A stretch of 64,000 nucleotides of DNA from an uncultured Bacteroides sp. (GCF_900547205.1 NZ_URFY01000009.1:70907-134906); one strand, 5' to 3'. Positions 18,675 to 27,966 are shown, counted from the first letter of the stretch. Notes: generated by a model not told the origin, from the letters alone. Numbers and translations: made by a program.

Positions 18675-19289
18675 ATGAAACATACTATTCATAATAATTT
18701 TAAGCAGGGAGCATTATTAATACTCTTTGTAACCTCATATATTCCTTTGTTCATGCTTATAATCATCAGACAACTAAGCATAAACAAAGATTATTTATAC
18801 TTCCAAACACCTTCAAAGGAGTCATTATATTGTTTAGTATCTAAATTTGGATTCTCTATATGTCTAATGACTATATCTTTAATAGGTTTAATTGGCCTGT
18901 ACATATTATTATGCAATTTAAAAAGAGATATTACTAATGGCTATTATGTACGAGTAGAAAATGTAATGAATCGCAACAGTGAATCGATAGGCTATATCGC
19001 CACTTATATTGTACCATTCATCTATACTGACACATCAAGTTTCATTGATATTATAACTTTTATTCTTATAATGCTGCTAATTTATGGAATTTATACACGT
19101 TCAAACATGCTATTAATAAATCCAATCTTAAACTTACGCTATTCCTTATTTGAGATAGAATATATTTATGGCTCTGATAAGCCACGAAATGGACTAATTA
19201 TCATTCGTGGACATGAAATTAATGAAGATTCTGAAATTAAAATTTATCCTATTGGATTTAAATTATATTATGGAAAAGAAAGAGATTAA
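18675..19289 (+). CDS. kwaA: KwaA, Kiwa defence membrane protein
   Basis: This 204-residue protein has about four hydrophobic segments (near residues 10-30, 52-75, 105-125 and 128-150) and a short soluble C-terminus. Size, topology and position directly before a DUF4868 gene match KwaA of the two-gene Kiwa anti-phage system. Kiwa proteins form a membrane-associated complex that senses infection at the envelope. The KwaB start lies inside this gene, 20 bp before its end, so translation is coupled. The call rests mainly on the pairing with KwaB, since KwaA sequences diverge strongly. Confidence 0.8.
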   Translation: MKHTIHNNFKQGALLILFVTSYIPLFMLIIIRQLSINKDYLYFQTPSKESLYCLVSKFGFSICLMTISLIGLIGLYILLCNLKRDITNGYYVRVENVMNRNSESIGYIATYIVPFIYTDTSSFIDIITFILIMLLIYGIYTRSNMLLINPILNLRYSLFEIEYIYGSDKPRNGLIIIRGHEINEDSEIKIYPIGFKLYYGKERD

Positions 19290-20316
19290 CGAGTTACAAG
19301 CATTGAGAGATCGTATTGCTCTCTCCAAGCCAAGTGATGCAAAACTTTATTTTGTTACACGTATTTTACGAGAAGGTATGCAACGTCGTAAAGCAATTGC
19401 TGACAAATTCTTATACAAAGTATATCAAATAGATATAGACGACGAAATCCGTTCATATCTATATACTTCTACAATTTGTCAACTTGACAAAACTTTAAAG
19501 AAAGATATTTATCTATTTGATTATGACCCGATTTCAGATGACACAGAGTCACTATTTACTTACTCTATAAAAGGTAAAGCACTCGCTTTTTCTGATGTCG
19601 TAATAAACCAGCTTACTAAAATTCCACCGAAAGTACAAAGCATTGAAGGTATTGTTTCTGAGGATGAAGAACTTTGGGCGTATTGTATTGGTTTTGAAGA
19701 AGAAGACCACAATTGGGTTTATACATTCCGAAAGATACTAGGTAATAAAATTGCCATTGATGAAAAAAGCAATCCCAATAAGAATGTTGTCCAAAGAGCA
19801 ATAAATACACTATTTAATACTGAAAGTAAAAAGCTTCAACTTTTAAAAGGAGAGGTTGTGGCTCTTGATAAACAGGTAGACTGTGTGTATTTCGATGAAA
19901 CTTTCTATATTCTTAAAAAGGCCCCATTTGAACAAATTGTCGGTATTCAGGAGGAATTTAAAGAGATTGCATTAAAAGTTGTCGAAGATTTAGGTACTAC
20001 CAATCTCATAGATGGAATAAATATAATCGAGGAAAAAGTAAAGAGTTCAACTGCTATTCACAAAAAATTAGCTAAAATAGCAAAAAATGGAGGAATTAAG
20101 AACCTCGATACTAAAGCCATCAATAGAATGAAAAGAGTTGCTAAAAGATACGGAGAACGAAACATAATACAAAATGGCCGTATTGTATTAAACGAAGAAA
20201 AAGATATTGATGCTTTGCTAAAAATGCTTGGTGACTATTATAAAACCGGAGATGTTTCTGGAAAATCTTATGGCACCTATTCAGGTCGTGAAATTCAAGC
20301 AAACAAAGAGAATTAA
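19270..20316 (+). CDS. kwaB: KwaB, Kiwa DUF4868 effector
   Basis: This 348-residue protein fits the DUF4868 family that defines KwaB. The N-terminal half has 'YKVYQIDIDDEIRSYLY' and later 'QVDCVYFDETFYILKKAPFEQI', a phrase typical of DUF4868 proteins. The C-terminal half is helical and lysine-rich. KwaB is the soluble, DNA-binding partner that blocks phage replication together with KwaA. The start ATG at 19,270 is preferred because it gives the usual N-terminus (MEKKEINELQALRDR) and a short overlap with kwaA. A longer frame from 19,207 would overlap more. The Fic gene follows after 34 bp. Confidence 0.88.
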   Translation: MEKKEINELQALRDRIALSKPSDAKLYFVTRILREGMQRRKAIADKFLYKVYQIDIDDEIRSYLYTSTICQLDKTLKKDIYLFDYDPISDDTESLFTYSIKGKALAFSDVVINQLTKIPPKVQSIEGIVSEDEELWAYCIGFEEEDHNWVYTFRKILGNKIAIDEKSNPNKNVVQRAINTLFNTESKKLQLLKGEVVALDKQVDCVYFDETFYILKKAPFEQIVGIQEEFKEIALKVVEDLGTTNLIDGINIIEEKVKSSTAIHKKLAKIAKNGGIKNLDTKAINRMKRVAKRYGERNIIQNGRIVLNEEKDIDALLKMLGDYYKTGDVSGKSYGTYSGREIQANKEN

Positions 20317-21120
20317 CGATGAAGTAGACTATATAAACGAAAGATGAATAATGAAGATGGACATAGATTTTGAATCATACATCCGAGGCAGCGAGCCTGA
20401 CAAAAAAGAAAAAGCTTCAGCTTGGAAAACTGCTATCGGCTTACAGGCAGTAGACGGCTTGCAGACATCCGATTATCTGAAAGATATGGCTGTAAAGCAT
20501 ATTGAAGGTAATATTAGCATTGATGAAGTAAAGAAACTTATCAATGGGTATTACCAATCAAAGACTGTACGCACACCGAAAGATGAAGAGACAGAAGAAG
20601 CGGATAAAGTCTCTGCCAATATTGCCAGAATCTTAAATGAACAATCATTTGCTTTTTCAGTGGCAGGCTTTACATCCATTCACCGCAGATTATTTGAAGG
20701 AATTTTTAAATTTGCCGGAAAGATTCGTAACTATGATATAACAAAGAAGGAATGGGTACTTCGTGGTGATACCGTGCTTTATGTCAACTCCGAAGATTTA
20801 CGCAGGGCTTTAGAATACGACTTGGAACAGGAAAAGGACTTCTCATACAAGGGCTTGTCTATGGATGATGTAGCGTCGCATATTGCCAAGTTCGTATCTG
20901 GCATTTGGCTGATTCACCCATTTGGTGAGGGCAACACCCGTAGTACGGCTGTCTTTACTATAAAGTATTTACACAGCATTGGTTTTGACGTGAACAATGA
21001 TTTGTTTGCCGACAATTCTTGGTACTTTCGCAATGCGCTGGTTCGTGCGAATTATAGAAATGTGCGAAAAAAGATTGAACCGGATATGAGTTTTTTGATT
21101 TTGTTTTTCAGAAATCTGAT

Positions 21121-21126
21121 GATGGG
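21121..21126. repeat. left target site duplication of IS21 element (GATGGG)
   Basis: GATGGG here is repeated exactly at 23,984-23,989 on the other side of the insertion. Removing one copy plus the IS restores the Fic reading frame. Confidence 0.9.
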
Positions 21127-21210
21127 TGGCGAAAACGGAGCATTCCCACCCACTTTACACGGTTTAATCCACCCACTTTTGGATAGTAAAGGTTATAAAA
21201 CGGCTATAAA

Positions 21211-21464
21211 AAACGGATCATATCCGTTCATTTTTGCCAAAATCGCCGAAAACTGCCTAAAAAAAACGGAGCATTCCCGTTCACTAGTATCAAAGATGGG
21301 TGTACTCGTACAAAAAATGCGCCCCAAACGGAGCATATCCGTTCACAGTCAAGATTAGAAAGTGCTGATAGCTAATCCTCTGCACTAAAAAAACGGAGTA
21401 TATCCGTTCACACTTTCATTTCAAAGACAGTGCGGCATCCAGAAAACGGAGCATGTCCGTTCAC
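21211..21464 (+). repeat. multiple terminal repeats of the IS21 element (left side)
   Basis: Five copies of a roughly 20-bp imperfect palindrome (type AACGGAGCATATCCGTTCAC) begin near 21,211, 21,265, 21,326, 21,391 and 21,444. A degenerate copy is at the very left tip (21,132). One inverted copy lies at the right end (23,932-23,953). IS21 elements carry such repeats as transposase binding sites. Confidence 0.85.
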
Positions 21465-21484
21465 TTTTCTGTTCCTTTTGCCTA

Positions 21485-21515
21485 TATTGTATGTAGAAAA
21501 TTCTAACATACAATA
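21485..21515 (+). promoter_or_regulatory. palindromic operator-like site before istA
   Basis: The arms TATTGTATGT (21,485-21,494) and ACATACAATA (21,506-21,515) are perfect inverted copies, and the 11-base centre is itself nearly symmetric. The site ends 6 bp before the istA start. It is a plausible operator or a structure limiting istA translation. Confidence 0.55.
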
Positions 21516-21521
21516 CTAACC

Positions 21522-23087
21522 ATGGCAGGAAAAACAAAAGAAATGAGCCAGATTAAACAATTACTCCTTTTGAAGAAGGATGGTGTCTCCAACCGTAGCG
21601 CAGCCAAGATAATCGGCATGAACAAGGAGACCGTAAACCATTATGTGAACAAGGTTAAGGATGACAAACTCAGCATCGATGAGCTCCTTAAACTTGATGA
21701 TCCCATACTTGAACATCGTCTCAAGTGCGGCAATCCGGCATATACGGACAACCGTTTTGAGACGTTCAAGGAATTGTTGCCTTACCTGCAGAAAGAGCTT
21801 AAATGCAAGCATGTCACTCTGAAGCTGCTATGGGAGGAATACAGGACAGAACACCCTGACGACCACTACAGCCTTACCCAGTTCCGCTACCATTACAAGC
21901 AGAATACGGAGGCAAAGAAAGAGTCCCCCTGCACAATCCTTGCAGACATGCGTGCCGGAGGTGAGAAACTCTTCCTTGACTTTACGGGTGATACTATGGG
22001 ATATGTAGATCTGGATACAGGTGAGATCGTACAGTGCCAGGCGTTTGTGGCATCACTGCCGGCCAGCGACTATGGCTTCCTGCTCTTTGTGCCCTCGCAA
22101 CGTACAGAGGACTTTGTCCATGCTATAGTACAGTGCTTGAAGCATCTGGGAGGCGTACCCAAAATGCTTGTACCGGACAACCTCAAGGCTGCGGTTGTCA
22201 AGACTGACAGATACGAACCATCCCTGAATCGTGTTATGGAAGACATGGCCAATCATTACGAAACGGTAGTGGTACCCGCTCGCCCTGTACATCCAAAGGA
22301 TACGAGCAACGTCGAAGGGCTTGTGAGGCTTGTCTACATGAGGGTATTTGCAGAACTACGCAAGCAGACATTCTACTCGATAGAGGAGCTCAATGCTGCC
22401 GCCGCAGTCAAGATGAAAGCGCACAACCAGAAACGTATGCAGAAGCATCCGTACACTCGTGAGGAACGCTTTCTAGCAGTCGACAAGCCGAATCTGAAGC
22501 CTCTGCCACCGACGGACTTTGAAATCATCTCATATACAGACCTCAAGGTGTCATCCAACTGTTGCATCTATCTGGGACGGGACCAACATTATTATACGGT
22601 ACCCTGCCGGCACATCTCCAAGACCACCCATGTTGCATATACCCGTACCTTGGTAAAAATCTACATAGATGGAGAACTTGTGGCCACACACAGAAGGGAC
22701 TATTGCAAGGGTAAATATACTATCGTAGAAGAGCATCTGGAGAGTAGCTCAAAGTCGTACCGCCAGATAAGCGCGGGCAAATACATAGACCGTGCAGACC
22801 GCGCACTCAAGGAACTTGGCGAGGTTGTACGTCATATCTTCTACAGTTCCCAAATGCCTCCGGAGACGCATTACAGGACATGTGAAGGACTGTTGCATCT
22901 GCAGCGCAGTAGCGACCCGGTTATCTTCCGTACAGCCTGCCAGACCGCTTTGAAGTACGACCGTTGCAGCTATGGCTTCATACGCTCACTTGTCGAGAGC
23001 AAGTGTGCCGGTGTAATCCAGAGAGAACAGACGCTCTTCTCTCCTCCGGAACATGTGAACATACGGGGTAAGGAGCAGTTCAGATAA
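21522..23087 (+). CDS. istA: IS21-family transposase IstA
   Basis: This 521-residue DDE transposase has an N-terminal HTH ('GVSNRSAAKIIGMNKETVNHYV') that recognises the element ends. The catalytic triad is visible as Asp in 'LFLDFTGDT', Asp in 'LVPDNLKAAV' and Glu in 'SNVEGLVRLV'. The C-terminal region carries the Mu-transposase-like beta-barrel and DNA-binding parts. Length is normal for IstA. It works with IstB, encoded 56 bp downstream. Confidence 0.95.
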   Translation: MAGKTKEMSQIKQLLLLKKDGVSNRSAAKIIGMNKETVNHYVNKVKDDKLSIDELLKLDDPILEHRLKCGNPAYTDNRFETFKELLPYLQKELKCKHVTLKLLWEEYRTEHPDDHYSLTQFRYHYKQNTEAKKESPCTILADMRAGGEKLFLDFTGDTMGYVDLDTGEIVQCQAFVASLPASDYGFLLFVPSQRTEDFVHAIVQCLKHLGGVPKMLVPDNLKAAVVKTDRYEPSLNRVMEDMANHYETVVVPARPVHPKDTSNVEGLVRLVYMRVFAELRKQTFYSIEELNAAAAVKMKAHNQKRMQKHPYTREERFLAVDKPNLKPLPPTDFEIISYTDLKVSSNCCIYLGRDQHYYTVPCRHISKTTHVAYTRTLVKIYIDGELVATHRRDYCKGKYTIVEEHLESSSKSYRQISAGKYIDRADRALKELGEVVRHIFYSSQMPPETHYRTCEGLLHLQRSSDPVIFRTACQTALKYDRCSYGFIRSLVESKCAGVIQREQTLFSPPEHVNIRGKEQFR

Positions 23088-23143
23088 CAGCTCACCCGAA
23101 TAACCATACATTATTATTAACCCACCCAAAACAGATTATCATT

Positions 23144-23899
23144 ATGGATGAAATCGCAAACGCACTCAAGAGTCTGAAAATGCCCGGAATGGCGCATTAC
23201 TGGACCACGATGCAGGAGACGCGCCAGACGGACGCACTCTCCCTTAAGGATGGCCTGCAGCTGCTTATACAGGCCGAGTTGGATAACCGTACAATGAGCC
23301 GTAACTCGCGGTTGGTGAAGAAGGCCCGCTTTCGTTACCAGGCTTCCATCAGCCAAGCCAGTTATGACAGCAAGCGGGGCGTGGACAGGCAAAAGGTACT
23401 CAACCTGGCTACATGTGACTATGTCAGAAAAGGAATATCCGTACTTATAACGGGAGCAGCCGGTACCGGCAAGAGCTGGTTAGGTACCGCGTTCGGGCAT
23501 CAGGCCTGCATGAACGGATTGAAGGTCGCATACTACAATGTGTACCGCCTCTTCGAGGAAATAGCACTGGCCCGCATCTCAAGCACTTTACACAAGTTCT
23601 TTGCAAAGATTGCACAAACAGATCTGCTCATACTAGATGATTTTGGCATGAAGATACTGGACGGACAGCAACTGCTCGACTTTATGGAAATTATAGAGGA
23701 TAGGCATGGACAAAAAGCCACAATCATTATCTCTCAACTACCGGTCGCTGACTGGTATGAAGTAATGAAAGGCAACACTACTGCGGCAGATGCGATATTG
23801 GATAGACTGGTGCATACAAGTGTTCGCTTCGAGCTACAAGGAACCAGTATGAGGCAAAGAAATAACTCAAAATGTGTTGAAACCAAAGAAAATGACTAA
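23144..23899 (+). CDS. istB: IS21-family helper ATPase IstB
   Basis: This 251-residue AAA+ ATPase related to DnaC has Walker A 'GAAGTGKSWLGTAF' near residue 104 and Walker B 'LLILDDFGMKIL' near residue 161. IstB assembles on target DNA and directs IstA there. The length is typical and the frame intact, so the IS looks functional. Confidence 0.95.
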   Translation: MDEIANALKSLKMPGMAHYWTTMQETRQTDALSLKDGLQLLIQAELDNRTMSRNSRLVKKARFRYQASISQASYDSKRGVDRQKVLNLATCDYVRKGISVLITGAAGTGKSWLGTAFGHQACMNGLKVAYYNVYRLFEEIALARISSTLHKFFAKIAQTDLLILDDFGMKILDGQQLLDFMEIIEDRHGQKATIIISQLPVADWYEVMKGNTTAADAILDRLVHTSVRFELQGTSMRQRNNSKCVETKEND

Positions 23900-23983
23900 T
23901 TTTGCAGCGCCATTAGGATAAAAGAACAGAAAAGTGAACGGATATCCCCGTTTTGGGTGGGTGGATATCAGCCGTTTTCAGCA

Positions 23984-23989
23984 GATGGG
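23984..23989. repeat. right target site duplication of IS21 element (GATGGG)
   Basis: Identical to 21,121-21,126. The Fic coding sequence resumes at 23,990. Confidence 0.9.
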
Positions 23990-24335
23990 AGAAAATCATG
24001 AGTTAAAGAATAGGTATATGATTATCAATGCTACACAACAGTCAACCGAACAAGCTGACCGAACAAGTACCGAACAAGTACCGAACAAGCTAAAAGAACA
24101 ACTCACCGCCCCACTTTTAGCAATCGTAAAAGCTATTGGGATAGAACAATGTTCACTGAAAATGATAATGGAGAGAATAGAGTTAAAGCATCGCCCCACT
24201 TTTATTGCCAACTATTTGACACCAGCTATTCAAAATGGCTTTGTTGCTCCTCTCTACCCTAATAATCCCAAACATCCTCGACAAAAGTATCTGCTGACGA
24301 TAAAGGGGTTGGCTATTTTTAATTCAACAAAATGA

Positions 24336-24656
24336 TATGCAACAATTAATAGGTAATACCATACCACATTAAAAGTAGGATACATATTAAATATAATTTT
24401 CAATAAGTATTGATGTGATAAAGAATATTTTTTATCTTTGTCCTTGCAAGCCATTTGTAACCCCAAAGCGGTAACACCCACCAAATCAATCCTCTAAAAT
24501 TGATTTGTGACTTCCGCAAATGGGCTGAAAAAATGCGGTACAACACGTATATCGAAAAGATTGAAAACCAGCACATTGAATTTCCCGGTACTTTCAATGT
24601 AATTGTAAAAATGAGGTTTGTACCGTTTAAAAGAGCAAAACGCTGACAATTAATAG
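24336..24656. other. gap after Fic gene, no recognised gene
   Basis: This 321-bp stretch holds a promoter-like TATCTTTG near 24,434. It also has a short open stretch (about 24,475-24,646, plus strand) whose end reads 'MRFVPFKRAKR'. I do not recognise that peptide; it may be the 3' end of a broken gene. It lies between the last cargo gene and a transposase fragment. Confidence 0.4.
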
Positions 24657-24992
24657 TGCAAATATGCTGCATCGGAAATTGCAATACTATACAAAAACCG
24701 CTGGCAGGTGAAACTGTTTTTCAAATGGATAAAGCAACACTTAAGAGTAAAATCTTTTTGGGGTACCACGATGAATGCAGTCAAAACGCAGGTATACTGC
24801 GCCATCATAACATACTGCATGGTTACCATTGTTGCTTACAAATTGAAAGTTAACCGCTCAATCTACGAAATTCTACAAATCTTGAGCTTTTCTTTACTGG
24901 ATAAAACGCCTGTAAAAGAGATACTTACCGGTTGCAATTACAAAAATGTCAAAGAACTAAATTATAAACAATTGAAAAACAGCTGGGACTAA
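24657..24992 (+). pseudogene. 3' remnant of an IS4-type transposase
   Basis: The open frame after a stop at 24,654 encodes about 111 residues that match the end of IS4-family (DUF4372-type) transposases. Visible phrases are 'LYKNRWQVKLFFKWIKQHL', 'VKSFWGTTMNAVKTQ' and 'SLLDKTPVKEIL'. The YKNRWQVxxFFKWIKQ phrase contains the last catalytic region. The N-terminal two thirds are missing, so it cannot transpose. It marks an old insertion at the right side of the mobile element. Confidence 0.85.
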
Positions 24993-25124
24993 GTGCCCAG
25001 CAATGTTCTTCGTCCATAGCTTTATTTCGATACATTTGCTTCATTCTTCCATTTTTACACATCCTTTACTTTGCCCCAAATTACATGAGAATTTGCAAGA
25101 AACTCCTATAAATTCTTAAACAAA

Positions 25125-25208
25125 GACGACTCCGCCTTTCTCGTTGCGCTATATCCAAGCAGAAGTGGAAAGACCATTGCAATCCTGTAACGGGGATGCG
25201 GAGTCGTC
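25125..25208. repeat. inverted repeat downstream of the histidine kinase gene
   Basis: The perfect 11-base arms GACGACTCCGC (25,125-25,135) and GCGGAGTCGTC (25,198-25,208) are separated by 62 bp. They lie 35 bp beyond the stop of the minus-strand kinase. It may be a long-loop terminator structure or the footprint of a small repeat element. Confidence 0.55.
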
Positions 25209-25242
25209 ATTTTATGCAGTTAAAGTTATATCCTTCAGCCTT

Positions 25243-27966
25243 TCACTTCCGGCACAACTCGGCAATCTTCTCTAGAAGTAGTTTTCTGGAAACTGGTTTG
25301 GTGATATAAGCGTCGAAACCACTCGCAAGGATTCGTTTCTCGTCCTCAGGATAGGCAAAAGCAGTCACGGCTATGATTGGCACATCGGTAGATAATTCGC
25401 GGATGACAGCAGTAGCTTCATATCCATCCATCTCTGGCATCTTAATATCCATCAGAATCAAATCTGGACGTTGCTCCCGGTACAAAGCTACGGCTTCCCG
25501 TCCGTCCCACGCATGCAGTAGGGTATAATGCTTCTTAAGCAGGATTTCAATAAGTCTGTAATTGTTGGGGTCGTCCTCAGCCACGAGGATAGTCAGCGGA
25601 CCGCAGTCCGTCCTACCTTCCATCTGATTGTCCGGACGGGACTTATCCGTTTCTGTAACCGATACTGTCACGCTTTCGGCCGGTAGAGTAAACCAGAATG
25701 TCGAGCCTTCACCCTCTACTGAGTCCACACCAATCTCGCCACCAAGATATTCGACGATACTTTTACTGATAGTCAGCCCAAGCCCCGTGCCTTTCGCCAT
25801 GCGATTAAGTTTGATAAAACGGTCGAAAATATCATTTACGTGATTGGCAGCAATTCCACATCCGGTGTCAGTAACGTAGAAATACCATTTACCATCCCTC
25901 AGCTGTCGGTAACCAAAATGGATATATCCTTGCTGGGTAAATTTAGCGGCATTGTTTATAAAATTGTGAAACACTTGCAACAAACGGTTCCGGTCCGTAT
26001 AGATTGTACACTCCGGCAAACGCTGGATCCAAGCCACTTCGATGGCCTGATTATCCACCTTCATGCGAGCCGTACGTGCCAGTTCCTCCATCAGTTTATT
26101 CAGGTTATAGTTTTCGAACGAGAATTCCAGAGTCCCAGCCTCAATCTTCGAAAGGTCGAGAATGTCACCGATCAGTTGCAGCAACAAATCATTGCTATTT
26201 TTGATAATTGCCAAGTATTCCTGTTTCTCCTCAGTACTCTCCGTCTGTGCCAGCAGGTCCGAAAAACCTACGATGGCGTTGAGTGGCGTACGGATCTCAT
26301 GACTCATATTGGCAAGGAAAGCTGACTTGAGAACGTTGCTTTGCTCGGCCTGTTCCTTTGCTTCGCGCAGCGATTCTTCCATGCGTTTTTGCCCCGTGAC
26401 CACCTGTGCTGAACCTACGATACGCAGTGGAGTGCCGTCCGTATGAATCTTTGTAATGCCGCTTTGCGCCTCCACCCATTCGTAATCTTCATCGTTGTAC
26501 CAATGTATAGGATACGTCTCGTGGAATTCTTCCGTTTGTCCGCTGAGCATTTCGGCAAACTTTTGAATCGCACGATCGCGGTAGTCGGGATGAATACGCG
26601 AAAAATAAACTTCTATAGGCAGCATATATCGACCTTCGGCGTCGGGCGATGTCAAACCGTCAAAGTGATAGTTATCGTAATCGCAGAAGAAAATCTGTGT
26701 TGCCAGATCGCATTCCCACGGTAACACCCGGGCAATCTTCATCACCGACGACAACCACATATTTTTCCTTGCAAGGTCTTCTTTTGCCTGGCGCAGAGTC
26801 ATCTCCATCTCCTTCTGAGCCGTGACACATTGAGCCGAACCGATAATCCGCTGCGGATGTCCGTTAGCATCACGGTTGTAAATGCAACTTTGCACCTGCA
26901 CCCATTCATATTCCCGGTCATTAAACCAATGGATAAGGTAGGTTTCCTGAAATTCATCCTGTTTGCCATCCAGTAGATCCTGAATCATCTGTATGGCATG
27001 TCCGCGGTAATCCGGATGAATTCGGTTGATATATTCATCCACCTTTACCCTGTACTTGCCCTGCGCATCGGGAGCCGAAGCGCTTTCATGGTGGTAATCC
27101 CCGTAATCACAAAAAAAGGTTTTCTCCTGCAAATCACATTCCCAGGGAATAAGTTTGGCAACACTCATCGCCAGCGAAAGCTCCTTATTCTTGTCTGCTA
27201 ATTCCTCCTGCATTTTCAGCAGTAAAGATTTGGTAGTCGTAAAATCCGAAATATCAAGTGCATTACTCAGAATCAAGTGTTCCTTCCCATAAACAAAGAC
27301 TGAACGCGAAATCATAAAGATATGTTCCTTCCCGTCACTGAGTGTATATCGTTCAATGTTCTGGTGTTGCTTTTCTCCTTCGGCCAGCCGACGACTAATC
27401 TGTTGTACAGCAAAGGCTTGTTCACACGTCATAAACTGCTCCTCTGTCTTACCGATAATCTCCTCAGCCGTACAACCGAAAACCTCTGCCTGTTTATTCC
27501 AGAATATATAACGGCCTGTTTCGAGTGATTTCAACGAAATGGGGATAGCGATATGGTCGAGCACTTCCGAGAAAAAACATCGTAGGTATTCAGATTCAAA
27601 GCGTTCTGACGCCACCTCGCTAAGAGAATGCACACATGCCAGTATCCGATCCGCCCCTAAACGGGAGAGGTTCACTTCGTAATGGTATCCCCAGCCTTTA
27701 TTTGCAATGGAAAAATCAAATTTAGAAGGCTTTCCATTCAGAAGGGTCTCACGGAAGCTCGCTGCATTGCTCTGCATTGCATTACGAAAAAAAAGGTTTA
27801 CCAGTGTTTCTCCGCTAGAAGTTCGGGAAGCATCATCCAGAAGTTCCGGTTTAGGGTTCACAACATCCAGAAACCCTAGATCTTTGTCGTACAGAACAAA
27901 CATATCAGGAATAGCAGACAGTATGCTCATGCCATAGTCACTGATTTTCGAAAAAAGAGTTGCCAT
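25243..27966 (-). CDS. PAS-domain hybrid histidine kinase
   Basis: This 907-residue sensor has no membrane segment, so it is cytoplasmic. Order: an N-terminal PAS-like region (about 1-125), a second PAS (about 130-245), two closely similar PAS modules in tandem (about 262-385 and 398-525), HisKA with 'MSHEIRTPLNAIVGF', HATPase_c with 'VTDTGCGIA' and 'GTGLGLTISKSI', and a receiver domain with 'LILMDIKMPEMDGYEA'. There is no HTH output, so signalling passes on by phosphotransfer. No cognate regulator is next to it. The ligand cannot be inferred. It is the first clearly chromosomal gene right of the mobile element. Confidence 0.93.
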   Translation of the reverse strand: MATLFSKISDYGMSILSAIPDMFVLYDKDLGFLDVVNPKPELLDDASRTSSGETLVNLFFRNAMQSNAASFRETLLNGKPSKFDFSIANKGWGYHYEVNLSRLGADRILACVHSLSEVASERFESEYLRCFFSEVLDHIAIPISLKSLETGRYIFWNKQAEVFGCTAEEIIGKTEEQFMTCEQAFAVQQISRRLAEGEKQHQNIERYTLSDGKEHIFMISRSVFVYGKEHLILSNALDISDFTTTKSLLLKMQEELADKNKELSLAMSVAKLIPWECDLQEKTFFCDYGDYHHESASAPDAQGKYRVKVDEYINRIHPDYRGHAIQMIQDLLDGKQDEFQETYLIHWFNDREYEWVQVQSCIYNRDANGHPQRIIGSAQCVTAQKEMEMTLRQAKEDLARKNMWLSSVMKIARVLPWECDLATQIFFCDYDNYHFDGLTSPDAEGRYMLPIEVYFSRIHPDYRDRAIQKFAEMLSGQTEEFHETYPIHWYNDEDYEWVEAQSGITKIHTDGTPLRIVGSAQVVTGQKRMEESLREAKEQAEQSNVLKSAFLANMSHEIRTPLNAIVGFSDLLAQTESTEEKQEYLAIIKNSNDLLLQLIGDILDLSKIEAGTLEFSFENYNLNKLMEELARTARMKVDNQAIEVAWIQRLPECTIYTDRNRLLQVFHNFINNAAKFTQQGYIHFGYRQLRDGKWYFYVTDTGCGIAANHVNDIFDRFIKLNRMAKGTGLGLTISKSIVEYLGGEIGVDSVEGEGSTFWFTLPAESVTVSVTETDKSRPDNQMEGRTDCGPLTILVAEDDPNNYRLIEILLKKHYTLLHAWDGREAVALYREQRPDLILMDIKMPEMDGYEATAVIRELSTDVPIIAVTAFAYPEDEKRILASGFDAYITKPVSRKLLLEKIAELCRK

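Larger units (their letters stand above)
21127..23983 (+). mobile_element. IS21-family insertion sequence, 2,857 bp
   Basis: The ends follow the IS21 5'-TG...CA-3' rule. The left end TGGCGAAAACGG pairs with the right end CCGTTTTCAGCA (10 of 12 when inverted). A perfect 6-bp target duplication GATGGG flanks it. It encodes IstA transposase and IstB ATPase in the standard order, and both frames are intact, so it may be active. The interior is visibly GC-richer than the surrounding element, which suggests a recent arrival. Confidence 0.95.
20351..24335 (+). pseudogene. Fic-family AMP-transferase gene interrupted by an IS21 element
   Basis: Two pieces (20,351-21,126 and 23,990-24,335) join in frame across the insertion to give a 373-residue Fic protein. 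The first piece starts with a VbhA-antitoxin-like region (about residues 10-70) and holds the Fic motif 'HPFGEGNTRST' near residue 195. The second piece resumes with 'ENHELKNRYMII', the natural continuation of 'FFRNLMMG', and ends in a winged-helix domain. Fic enzymes modify proteins with AMP or related groups. With the IS in place the upstream frame runs on to 21,358 with about 77 foreign residues. The Fic core is therefore still encoded but lacks its C-terminal domain. The gene follows Kiwa by 34 bp, in the same presumed transcript. Confidence 0.88.

Noticed and set aside
24475..24646. Short open stretch ending 'MRFVPFKRAKR'
   Set aside because: Unrecognised, short and without a clear ribosome site. 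Left as an undetermined gap rather than called a gene.
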